Of a DNA stretch of 35,180 nucleotides, positions 25,601 to 33,169 are shown piece by piece; positions within the stretch are counted from its first letter, which is position 1; each line of letters begins with the position of its first letter. The stretch covers positions 1 to 35,180 of the forward strand of contig CADCCR010000004.1 of the NCBI GenBank assembly GCA_902799985.1. Reading direction: 5' to 3'. A model generated the notes under the pieces. That model worked only from the letters and a program-made list of their open reading frames with translations. It ran no database searches and was not told the origin of the DNA. The translations under genes were made by a program, and so were the position numbers. Source of the stretch: an uncultured Bacteroidales bacterium. GTDB taxonomy: Bacteria > Bacteroidota > Bacteroidia > Bacteroidales > Bacteroidaceae.

Positions 25601-28600
25601 TGAACAAGAATGGTGTGCTCAATGTCTTCGACAATACCGTAAACGAATACAACAAGACTGGTGAATCATGGTCTGTTGCAGCTGCCACCGAGGTCAATTG
25701 TTCCTTCCGCGAGGAAAAGGGTTCCACCTTCCACCTCTCGAATATGGATGTAAAACCAGGCCACAGCTACATGCTTGTTCTCTCTGCCGATGCCTATGAG
25801 ATACGCAACGGCAGACGTTACTGGTGCGAGTATTACAGCGAGAAGGACAAAGAGAACTACAACATCCACTGGCAGCAACAGAAGGCTTGGTTCTTCCGCA
25901 TCAAGAGCGAGGAGGAGGAGCATATTGTTGTTGACTCGCTGCGCGATTTGGAGCCTTACGTGGCTCTGGCCTATCCTTCCACCAATGGTACACGTGTGAG
26001 GGACACCCGAGGCGAAGGCGCCGTGAAGGCATACTTCTCAGACATCATGCATCCCACCATCGCCCTCAACCGCGACATACGTAGCAGTCTGCCCTTGGAT
26101 AAGATGGAATGGGTGCTCACGGGTACCACTGCCGACGGAACTACTGTGCAGCAGACTCGCAAAGCAGTTTACAAGCAGGATGGCAATTGCATCAACCTGG
26201 AACCGGAACAGGCGTTCACGGAGTTCAGCGAGTTCATTGCAGCCCGCAACCAGGACAAGAACAACTACAATTTCGACAACGAGCAGTATCACCTCCAGCT
26301 CCTCTATACCTATTTCCATAAGAAGAAAGAACGTGCTCTTGTGCCCAACTATGATAAGAACGGGAAATACATCAGCATGGTCTGGGGCTATGAGATTGTC
26401 GATGACAAGGACAGCACCTTCGCTCTCGTGGACCTCAACCTTACCCCGTTGCCTCACCATCTGGTGGAGAAGCAGGTGGATGGCGAACGGTATCAATCCG
26501 ATAACTGGATGATGACAACCTCCAGGGATCAGACCAAACCCGTAGCATACAGCCTGCCATTCGTCGGAGCAACCATCGACGCGGCACCTACCATCGAGTA
26601 TGAGAAGGACTACTTCGATAGCAACGGCAATGATCGCGTCACTGACGCAGACCTTGTCTTCAACGACCTCAACCATAAGTATAAGGGAAAACCATACCGA
26701 CTCATTGACCCGTATCTCTACTTTGCCTACCTCGGCAAATGGGTTTTCATCGGCGACCGCGAGATTAGTGAGTATGGCTTCGATAATGTGCCTGTGAAGT
26801 TTGGTTCGGAGAGCCTCGTCTTCAATTACAATGGAACGAACGTGAACTGCGAGTTCCTCAAGGACAAGAGGAACAAGACGTTGCTGCAGTTGCGCAACCA
26901 GATGTATGGCGTTTGGAATACCTGGAACTACAACGACAGCAACCAGCCCAAGTACCCGCTGCCCAGCGTAGGCAGCGCCATCGGAGGCGTCACGGCGGCC
27001 AACCAGGATGGTAAGGCCAGCACCGTCACGCCGCTGAACATTAATCACTTCAGCGACTATACCCATGTCTTCGAGGACTTGGTGAAGGACTACATGGGTG
27101 CCTACACCGTTGCCGACAAGCTCTGCAATGAACTGCGTAAGAAGACCGAAATTCTGGTGTCTTATTTCTATCAGGAGGCTAATTACTATAAATCATTCAG
27201 CAGCGATTCTTTCGATAATGACCTCAACGAAGACATGAAGAAATGGAACAGCACGCACCGCGGACAGTACCTCGAGTGCTCCGACCGTGGCTACTCTGTT
27301 CGCGTGCCATACTATCAGCTGCCCCTTATCTTCGGCGACTGCTTCGGCGATGGTGCCAGCTATGATGGACATGGCCTTAACCGTGCCAGTCGTACGTTCA
27401 GTAGTTCCATTGGCGGAAAAGACATGGTGTCTGGCGACCTGCCACTCTACAATCTCAAATTACGCTTCCCGTCTGCTGCCTCCGAACTGCTCTTCTTCCG
27501 CCTGAACGAAGGTGGCACGGGAAATAAAACTTACGTAGGTTATACAGGAAAACCTTTTGGCCACAATCCCTCCGTTCCTCACGACAAGTTCGATGTTCAT
27601 AAAGCCCTGGAATATGTCTCCAACTTTAAGGCTCGCATCTATCGTGTTGACTGTTACGACATGCAGACCGGGCAGTACATCGTCAGCCCCGACAAGAGTT
27701 TTGGCGGTGGACCGTGGGAGCACACTGTCACCATCGGAGCCGGCAATGCCACTGCCTCCAACCTGGACCAGATGTATGAAGCCAGTGAGGAGAAGAACGA
27801 ATACCTGACCAATCACTTCGACAAGCCCATGCCGCAGGCTGTGTGGTGTGAGGATAAGAATACACTTATCTTCCTTGTTTCCGAAATTGACTATAATAAT
27901 GCCGATGGCCAGAAGATTGGTGACGTCACCACATCTGTTGTTCATACCTTTACTGTTCCTGGTATCGAAAGGATTAGTCAACGTCGTTGGGCAAGTATGG
28001 CTGATGATAATTGCACCCGAGTGGTCATCGACCCGTCCTTCAAGGATGCCAACATCACTTCGTGCGAGTCTTGGTTCAGCGGCTTCTCGAAGCTGAAGTC
28101 CGTCGAGGGATTGGCGAACATGCCTTCGAACATCACCTCCACGATTAACATGTTCCGCAACTGTTCTTCCCTCACCAGCATCAACCTCAAGGGCTTCGAC
28201 TTTAGTAAGGTCAAGAGTTTTGCCGGTATGTTCCAAGGTTGCACGTCGCTCAGTTCCATCAACCTCGACAATTGCAAGGCCAACAAGGTAATCACGACGT
28301 TCTATATGTTCCAGGGTTGTGAGAACCTGACTACTGCAAGCCTCATGAACATGGAGATTGATAGCCTCACCGAGACATCCCACATGTTCGAGGACTGTAG
28401 GAGACTGGCTCGTGTGGACCTCACTGGTCTCAAGACCGATAAGGTGGAGAATATGTCCTACATGTTCAAGAACTGCGTATCCTTGACCAACTTAAACCTC
28501 AGTTCCTTCAGGGGCAACACTGTTCGTAATATGGAGGAGATGTTCATGGGTTGCAGTCAGCTGTCTTCTTTAGACCTATCCAATTTCGATCCGAAGGGTA

Positions 28601-31600
28601 GGGAGAAAAACCCCTCCATGGAGCGCCTCTTTGCCGGTTGCAGGTCTCTACGTACCCTCCACATCGACATCCTCAACCCCGAGATAACCTACCAATCTCC
28701 CTGCCAGGCTATGTTCGACGAGGTCACCGATAAGCTCACGTGCTACTACTTCTGCGACCTGACGCCATACATTGCCGATCAGATTCCGGGCACAAAGAAA
28801 CCTCTGCCCGACAATCGGGCCAAGGTTATCCACGGTCGAGAAAAGGACGGCAAAGAGGCCCTCTTCTTCCTCTATTCCGACACGCCTTTCCGTCGCAACG
28901 AAACCTACGACATCTCCATCAGCATCACCGATTCCAAGGGTTCCACCGAGAAGACAGACCACCGCGTGACGGTGCTGAATGTGTGGTCGGGCGACGATAT
29001 CTTCAATACAGGCAACAGCAAGCCCAAGTGGGCAGCAACACCGTCCATCACATCGGCTGTTAGGAATGTCTATATCGACGACAACTTTGCCGCTACGCCA
29101 ACCTCTACCTACGCATGGTTCATGAACTTCGATAAGATTACAGAGGTTCAGGGCCTGACAAACCTGAAGACCAATAAGGTCACCAACATGGGTTCCATGT
29201 TCTATGGTTGCACCAACCTCCGCACCATCAACTTCACCGATGCCGACCTCGATGCAGTTACCAACATGAACTCTTTCTGCTACAATTGCACAGAGCTGAG
29301 TGAAGTCCATGGCATCTCCGGCAATCTTCCTAATGTGACCTCGATGAGCTATATGTTCTACCATTGCGAGAACCTGACCTCGCCCATTAATGGCGGACAA
29401 TCGGTTACCACTATGAAATATATGTATGCCGGTTGCACAAGCATCGAGAACAAAAGTGGCACGTTTAAGATTGTGACCGACAAGGTTACCAATATGATGG
29501 GCATGTTCCATGGTTGCAGCAATCTGCGCAAAACCTTCAACTTCTCCTCCACAGCCAACGTCACCGACATGAGCTACCTCTATGCCAACTGTGAAAGTCT
29601 GCGCGAGGTTAACATGGGTACATTGAATACCGAAAAGGTTCGTAACATGACCGAAATCTTCTCGGGTTGCAATAATGTCTATCAGATAGATGTCGGCGAG
29701 ATGTCCTCAAAGTCTCTCACCAGTTGCAGCAATATGTTCAAGGGTGTGCCCAGTTCTTGCACCATCTACATTGCCTACGATGCTAATCGCATCATCGATG
29801 TATGTCCCAAGTCGGACTATCCCAACCGCATCCTTGTCTATCCCGCCAGTGTTGTTGTGCTCCGCTCCGGCGGTGACTACAAGTTGCACTTCGTTGGCGA
29901 GAAGATAACCTTGAAGCAGGGCGATAAATACAACCGTTATCCCTACAGCGGCTATGATGTCCAGATTGTTTACTCCGGTACCTTTGTGCAGAACCGTGTA
30001 CGCAGCGGAGCAAATGTGGGTCAATCATACCAAGAGATGTGGAACAGATTTGCCGACCGCGTAGTGGAGGTCACCATTGATGACTCGTTCAAGAAGATAC
30101 AGCTCATCAACGCCTATGGTTACTTCAAGGGCATGAACCGCTTGACCGCCATCAAGGGTATTGGCAACCTGACCACCAAGTATGCCAAGGACCTTGGCAG
30201 CTTCTTCTCGGGTTGTTCCAGCCTGACCACTATCCAGGGCAGCGCCATCAGTACCGCCAGCGCCACACGCTTGGACAATATGTTCAAAAATTGCGCCAAG
30301 CTGACTACCGTGAACAGCGTCCAGTTCGCCTCCTCCGATGTTGCCTATGACATGAACCACATGTTCGCCGGATGCTCCAGTCTGGAGGACATCAACACCA
30401 ACAACTATCCCCATACGGGCAAGGCAACAGACCTCTCCTACATGTTCTATGGTTGCAGCTCACTCACCCATGTGCCATTCATCAACATGAATACAGAGTC
30501 TGCTGAGGAAATGACCAGCATGTTCGAGGGTTGTTCCAGCCTGACGGACTTCAAAGACATCTCACACTTCAATGTGGATAACTGTTGGCAGTTCGCGAAT
30601 ATGTTCAAGGACTGCAGCCAGATGTACGAGCTTGACCTCTCTACCTGGAACTGGTCATCCTACAGCTCCAGAGTCATCGATGGAATGTTCTCAGGCTGTA
30701 AGGCCCTTAGGAAACTTACCCTCGGCTCCAACTTTAAGTTTAATAACTGCCAGTACAACGGTAACTCCAGCAAATCGGTCTTCAGCAATGTCAGGGATTT
30801 GAGTGTGATGGTGCCTGCGGAGAATCTTGAAGATGTGAAGAATAGACTTACCAACTACTATGGCTTCATTATCGGCACCACGGGACGCTTCTACGATGCA
30901 AACGCCACCGAGACAGCACAGGTGCTCTGGTCACCCTCCAACAAGACGATTACCTTCTACTATGGCATGCCCTTCGAAGTAGGCAATAACTTCAATGGTG
31001 TCCGTGTGGAAAAGGTCTGGAGCGGGAACGCTGTGCTTTCCAATAACAGCGACTCGCCCCAGTGGGGTTCCACCGTTCAGTCCTCTGCTACGACCGTGGT
31101 CTTCGACAATTCCTTCATCAACGCACAACCCACCACCACCCGTGCTTGGTTCAGCAATTGCCGTAAGCTCAATACCATCAAGGGCATCGAGAACCTCAAC
31201 ACTTCTAAGGTGACCAACATGTCCCGTATGTTCATGAACTGTGACCATCTGACGTCGATAGAGCTCAAGCATTCGGACTTTACGACGAGCAATGTCACAG
31301 ACATGTCGAGCATGTTCAGTGGTTGCGACGCCCTGACCTCCCTCAACCTCTCCAGCTTCACCGACACACGCAAGGTGCAGAACATAAGCAGTATGTTCAA
31401 CAACTGTAGGAAGTTGTCGGAGCTCGACCTCTCCAAGTTCAGCACAGCCTCCGTGACCTCTGCCAATAGCCTCTTTGCATACTGCTATGCCCTGAAGAAA
31501 CTCAAGGTTGGCAGCGGCTTCACCTTCTCCTCCATGAGCAACAAGGCCTACGCTTTCTCCGGCGTCTCCAAGATGGAAATCCTGGCCACCGATGCTGTTC

Positions 31601-33150
31601 TCAACATCGTGAAGACACCCATCAAGAACAAACTGGGATTCATCGAGAAGCCCGATGACACCAACGGCGAGTTCGTGGCCACGGACAAGATGAGTCTGCA
31701 GGCCATCTGGTGTGCCAACAACAAGACGCTCGTTTTCATGTACGGAAAGGAATACCAGGCTGGCAGGAAGTTCAATGGTTACACAATCACCAACGTTTGG
31801 AAATTCGGCAATACCACCCCGTGGCTCGAAACAGTCAAGAACCAGGTGACCACCGTAGAGTTCGACAAGAGTTTGGCCGACCGCTCTGTCACCTATTGCA
31901 GCGAATGGTTCAAGGACTGCTACAAGCTCACTACCGTGCGCAACATCAATAACCTGAAGACCCCCTATTGTACTACCTTCAGCTATATGTTCTCTGGTTG
32001 CAGCAGCCTCTCCAACCTCGATGTCAGCAACCTCGATGTCAGCAATGCTAACAGTCTCTACAGCATGTTCTATGGTTGCTCGAAGCTGACTTCCCTCGAT
32101 GTCAGCAAGTGGAAAACTTCAAAGGTGACCAATATGGGCTATCTCTTCACGGGCTGCAAATTGAATAGCATAGACCTCACTAACTTCGATGTCAGCAATG
32201 TCAAAATCTTCAAGCACATGTTCTCAGGATGCAGAAACCTGACCACCATTAAGGGCCTGGACAAGTGGAACACTGTCAGTGCTACCGACATGTCCTGCAT
32301 GTTCAACAACTGCGAATCCCTTACTACCTTCGACCCCTCCAAGTTCAACACGGTCAGTGTGACCAATATGAGCTATATGTTCTACGGTTGCGAAAGTTGG
32401 GTAGTTAATGCCTATTCTACTCCTATTAATAAATACAACGTGAGCAATGTTACGAACATGAGTTACATGTTTGCCTACTGTTCGAATATCTTCAGAATGA
32501 AACTCCCCGATTGGAATACGGGCAAGGTAACCGACATGTCTTCCATGTTCGCACATTGTACAGCTCTCAAGGAGATTAAACTCACCGGATGGGATACGCG
32601 CAAAGTCACGACGATGGAAGGTATGTTCTATGGGTGTACGAAACTTCCTAACATTGATTTGTCGTCCTTCAACACACTTGCGTTGACAAGCATGAGAAAT
32701 ATGTTCAGGGATTGCAGTCTTCTGGGGAATGTAAACCTGAGTTCCTTCGACTTGAGCCGTATCACCGATATGTCCTACATGTTCTGTGGATGTAAGGGCG
32801 GCTTAGTCATCGACTTCCGAATCCCCAAGAAGATGAAGGCCGGCGTCAATATGCAAGGCATGTTCAACGATACCTGGAACGACTCCCGCGATTATGGAGG
32901 ATTCTACCTTAATGTGAACCCCAACTTCCAGGTGACGACCAGGCAGTACATCAACTACCCGAGCAAGTCAGACTTCTTCAACAGTTGTGAATTTGAACTC
33001 TATACCAATGATCGCTCTGTGAATACGACGACGAAGAATAATGCCATCACAACCTTAAAGAATCTGGGTTGGAAAGGCTGGGATACGGGCGAGAAGCCAA
33101 GGTTTATATACCGCTACACCAATGGTACAAGAGTGGATATTGAATATTAA
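19513..33150 (+). CDS. Giant surface protein: TANFOR-like N-terminus, beta-rich middle, five BspA/DUF285 super-repeats
   Basis: An exported protein of 4545 residues, by far the largest gene here. The first 40 or so residues are repeat-encoded; then comes a signal sequence (LRTLCVLFLLFFASTFS, ending near GALHAQD, residue 77). Residues about 78-375 resemble TANFOR-annotated proteins of Bacteroidetes: VTVTPTQPILPP, FNVTLTN, LPEGQYELHMTAYRW, EFTWTAP. An acidic linker (DDGDGDDDGKDD) follows. Residues about 400-2770 are mostly amphipathic beta-rich sequence. They include a charged coiled stretch near 1505-1600 and an EF-hand-like segment near 2367-2386. Residues 2775-4453 hold five super-repeats of roughly 260-480 residues. 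Each has a W-containing head and then 24-25-residue 'MF-x-x-C-x-x-L' repeats, about 43 in total counting heads. The C-terminus (FIYRYTNGTRVDIEY) shows no type A sorting domain. Other in-frame starts are at 19570 and 19588; 19513 is kept because AAGG precedes it. Probably an adhesin. Confidence 0.88.
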   Translation: MIAHHSYNLHISHKFHEANMLRKPHMVSETHETPKAHKSLRTLCVLFLLFFASTFSIQLPTLNSLFPTFSLQVGALHAQDITVTVTPTQPILPPQVMLYITEPANYFNVTLTNTGKDDANVYLVMQVEQVTPSSGLSLSTPPRRQPKLPIVVSAGSTRILAPVEIRSLFNHIPLNEITAPEGLFDNYANGSFGLLPEGQYELHMTAYRWDPTLPSPVVASSPSSGVAMFSVCYNAQAPQFLTPMAANNELLSVAEVNPLTPEFTWTAPVVACNPGVLQYTYSFRVVQVLPGQMPDQSMDHNPVVYQSNNLSTPMCMIPQPVIKQMTEGATYAAQVTASTTNVNRTMLNYVNIANEGKSTYKLFRLNNTVAPVNPIIDDGDGDDDGKDDTPIVPEDESEINIAFGDTKTSDLIEDSLYTFSNPIIREPKFLDENGARKRFMEADLEVSWDASTFMGGEGHQSDTIEIEYELQFFDNKKYTEMEEVLEQEPFYTIKTKELKHTITWDDIKDDVEAGDYMLLRILPVVKKGHSVGFTGNDNVVDFALAQRLSQQYFQCEAQVEINDKTPTTKDASEFKGKVVAIGEYNLTVDEIKGSGDSGFSGTGRVEWNPFGSKIMVCVKFDKLMINSEDIVYEGVCETVAAPEMLSSMEVVDKLFSTWGLDNLISDTGIPFANELQNKATAEVKSLAERIDLGTYYKKLQDGKDLYNLLTTGSMDKLYFPVRFPKDILPDDFNAVDIQIVDMKFSPTYATMNVLGQATLPECDVLKSKILIFGAPRLCISPDSFLPEGGQIALLGDFTLAPSPDIEMTFKAPKDVLEPKDGCYISWKTVQDTTKLELLGVDIDMKIEGIVKDDHGKATDERPIINLKASVGSWDDLLVDRVSIEDFQVKDLPGWTFKATDIVYDHSRTRNSEHMGEFPHDYDKEKAGMKINGVLDDLYWEGLHIGTVGVGFPKSLELGDVGDGSDRRLWIEAKEMYWDQSGVTVKLSAENVFAAKEGTLGGWGISLDEAHVQIIQNDFDNAGFSGQINIPILKSAKKDDDKGGNERFGNVNYSCRIRNLTSPEKRNKGERSRYSYIFLTEQVEELDFSFLVATAKFDTLQTYFLVEAYDDEKVEDKINTQVELCLGGEIGIGLVDDANEWLKEKTSSLPLELKIPDIHFTKMRLSNVKRNEWTSNDKRVKDKRKAREEQEDKIHNAALKILMESEEMNIGTAEEPFYFDLGEWSLASAKKYLGPFSFNLDKFSPNYTDGKVTLELGGSVGLVEDKINVGAAVVISAKVNTEGDIKDWSIDDGDVQFKKLSLDLDFTAIHLKGELEASEKPDKGYSGTLDIGITGFFNLDCKGGYYEHKKAEDDNNDTNYSWGYFMADLESAVLRFDPIVIDRISGGFFFNCRPTKGTKKFNGTPEAQNGVIGIAFGLGISSSAGKETMNADLDMLVVYDSTNDCFSTFMLNGNLQAVGGLVKADCSLIYENEKNNAGKTRNRYLCMNLTVEAGADSKALLEKVTKANDALEALQNKMNEFQASLDPKELYQKVLNPESGLNRISGDYKKNKDGEAPDKDETELTAEEKKEQEKKKGEALKTKITLELKVTWVKDGTTYDPPKWHLYVGEPTKDKRCFFQFLKYDGSIVKVDIGADAYLCIGNELPNGGVLPPIPPTISEFLSGHDSKTTDMGADLNKAERSRKAAAKKLLDPDSCEGGIMVGASAWGKIDIDLGLLYGGIEAIAGFDASLVHYGNNAFCVNSGSAMGYKGWYAMGQLYAYLAAHFGIHIHIGALINEKIEIFNAGIGGVLELGLPNPTWVEGQARIKISLLGGLCKINKKFEFSAGNHCVPFKGNALDGFELFQGVSHGSDSLEQALFDPTFAVSLNEAKNMTFTTQSSIGSHYRLLDPSWESELQDKEETTEDEIEKSMALNASRTYVFDINQDKDQNGNKMGVRLFDLGEGPTFYMSEDFRKMYGSWRPIEAMKKNSDSPTLEPYNNDMAKWAAQNLTDRSLTVGETSVKMSSSDINSGPISLTNKKGNLVGGRSIYLNKNGVLNVFDNTVNEYNKTGESWSVAAATEVNCSFREEKGSTFHLSNMDVKPGHSYMLVLSADAYEIRNGRRYWCEYYSEKDKENYNIHWQQQKAWFFRIKSEEEEHIVVDSLRDLEPYVALAYPSTNGTRVRDTRGEGAVKAYFSDIMHPTIALNRDIRSSLPLDKMEWVLTGTTADGTTVQQTRKAVYKQDGNCINLEPEQAFTEFSEFIAARNQDKNNYNFDNEQYHLQLLYTYFHKKKERALVPNYDKNGKYISMVWGYEIVDDKDSTFALVDLNLTPLPHHLVEKQVDGERYQSDNWMMTTSRDQTKPVAYSLPFVGATIDAAPTIEYEKDYFDSNGNDRVTDADLVFNDLNHKYKGKPYRLIDPYLYFAYLGKWVFIGDREISEYGFDNVPVKFGSESLVFNYNGTNVNCEFLKDKRNKTLLQLRNQMYGVWNTWNYNDSNQPKYPLPSVGSAIGGVTAANQDGKASTVTPLNINHFSDYTHVFEDLVKDYMGAYTVADKLCNELRKKTEILVSYFYQEANYYKSFSSDSFDNDLNEDMKKWNSTHRGQYLECSDRGYSVRVPYYQLPLIFGDCFGDGASYDGHGLNRASRTFSSSIGGKDMVSGDLPLYNLKLRFPSAASELLFFRLNEGGTGNKTYVGYTGKPFGHNPSVPHDKFDVHKALEYVSNFKARIYRVDCYDMQTGQYIVSPDKSFGGGPWEHTVTIGAGNATASNLDQMYEASEEKNEYLTNHFDKPMPQAVWCEDKNTLIFLVSEIDYNNADGQKIGDVTTSVVHTFTVPGIERISQRRWASMADDNCTRVVIDPSFKDANITSCESWFSGFSKLKSVEGLANMPSNITSTINMFRNCSSLTSINLKGFDFSKVKSFAGMFQGCTSLSSINLDNCKANKVITTFYMFQGCENLTTASLMNMEIDSLTETSHMFEDCRRLARVDLTGLKTDKVENMSYMFKNCVSLTNLNLSSFRGNTVRNMEEMFMGCSQLSSLDLSNFDPKGREKNPSMERLFAGCRSLRTLHIDILNPEITYQSPCQAMFDEVTDKLTCYYFCDLTPYIADQIPGTKKPLPDNRAKVIHGREKDGKEALFFLYSDTPFRRNETYDISISITDSKGSTEKTDHRVTVLNVWSGDDIFNTGNSKPKWAATPSITSAVRNVYIDDNFAATPTSTYAWFMNFDKITEVQGLTNLKTNKVTNMGSMFYGCTNLRTINFTDADLDAVTNMNSFCYNCTELSEVHGISGNLPNVTSMSYMFYHCENLTSPINGGQSVTTMKYMYAGCTSIENKSGTFKIVTDKVTNMMGMFHGCSNLRKTFNFSSTANVTDMSYLYANCESLREVNMGTLNTEKVRNMTEIFSGCNNVYQIDVGEMSSKSLTSCSNMFKGVPSSCTIYIAYDANRIIDVCPKSDYPNRILVYPASVVVLRSGGDYKLHFVGEKITLKQGDKYNRYPYSGYDVQIVYSGTFVQNRVRSGANVGQSYQEMWNRFADRVVEVTIDDSFKKIQLINAYGYFKGMNRLTAIKGIGNLTTKYAKDLGSFFSGCSSLTTIQGSAISTASATRLDNMFKNCAKLTTVNSVQFASSDVAYDMNHMFAGCSSLEDINTNNYPHTGKATDLSYMFYGCSSLTHVPFINMNTESAEEMTSMFEGCSSLTDFKDISHFNVDNCWQFANMFKDCSQMYELDLSTWNWSSYSSRVIDGMFSGCKALRKLTLGSNFKFNNCQYNGNSSKSVFSNVRDLSVMVPAENLEDVKNRLTNYYGFIIGTTGRFYDANATETAQVLWSPSNKTITFYYGMPFEVGNNFNGVRVEKVWSGNAVLSNNSDSPQWGSTVQSSATTVVFDNSFINAQPTTTRAWFSNCRKLNTIKGIENLNTSKVTNMSRMFMNCDHLTSIELKHSDFTTSNVTDMSSMFSGCDALTSLNLSSFTDTRKVQNISSMFNNCRKLSELDLSKFSTASVTSANSLFAYCYALKKLKVGSGFTFSSMSNKAYAFSGVSKMEILATDAVLNIVKTPIKNKLGFIEKPDDTNGEFVATDKMSLQAIWCANNKTLVFMYGKEYQAGRKFNGYTITNVWKFGNTTPWLETVKNQVTTVEFDKSLADRSVTYCSEWFKDCYKLTTVRNINNLKTPYCTTFSYMFSGCSSLSNLDVSNLDVSNANSLYSMFYGCSKLTSLDVSKWKTSKVTNMGYLFTGCKLNSIDLTNFDVSNVKIFKHMFSGCRNLTTIKGLDKWNTVSATDMSCMFNNCESLTTFDPSKFNTVSVTNMSYMFYGCESWVVNAYSTPINKYNVSNVTNMSYMFAYCSNIFRMKLPDWNTGKVTDMSSMFAHCTALKEIKLTGWDTRKVTTMEGMFYGCTKLPNIDLSSFNTLALTSMRNMFRDCSLLGNVNLSSFDLSRITDMSYMFCGCKGGLVIDFRIPKKMKAGVNMQGMFNDTWNDSRDYGGFYLNVNPNFQVTTRQYINYPSKSDFFNSCEFELYTNDRSVNTTTKNNAITTLKNLGWKGWDTGEKPRFIYRYTNGTRVDIEY
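27835..32875 (+). repeat. Five protein-level super-repeats of the BspA/DUF285 type
   Basis: Super-repeats begin near 27835, 28843, 29863, 30916 and 31696 (residues 2775, 3111, 3451, 3802 and 4062). Each opens with a strand pair like LIFL / FFLYS / ITFYYG / LVFMYG, then VWSG, then a V-x-x-D-x-S-F segment and W-F-x-x-C. About 7, 8, 7, 4 and 12 'MF-x-x-C' units follow. In most cases the unit array closes with a short non-repeat tail before the next head. Confidence 0.85.
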
Positions 33151-33169
33151 AAACAAAGTAACTTAGGAT

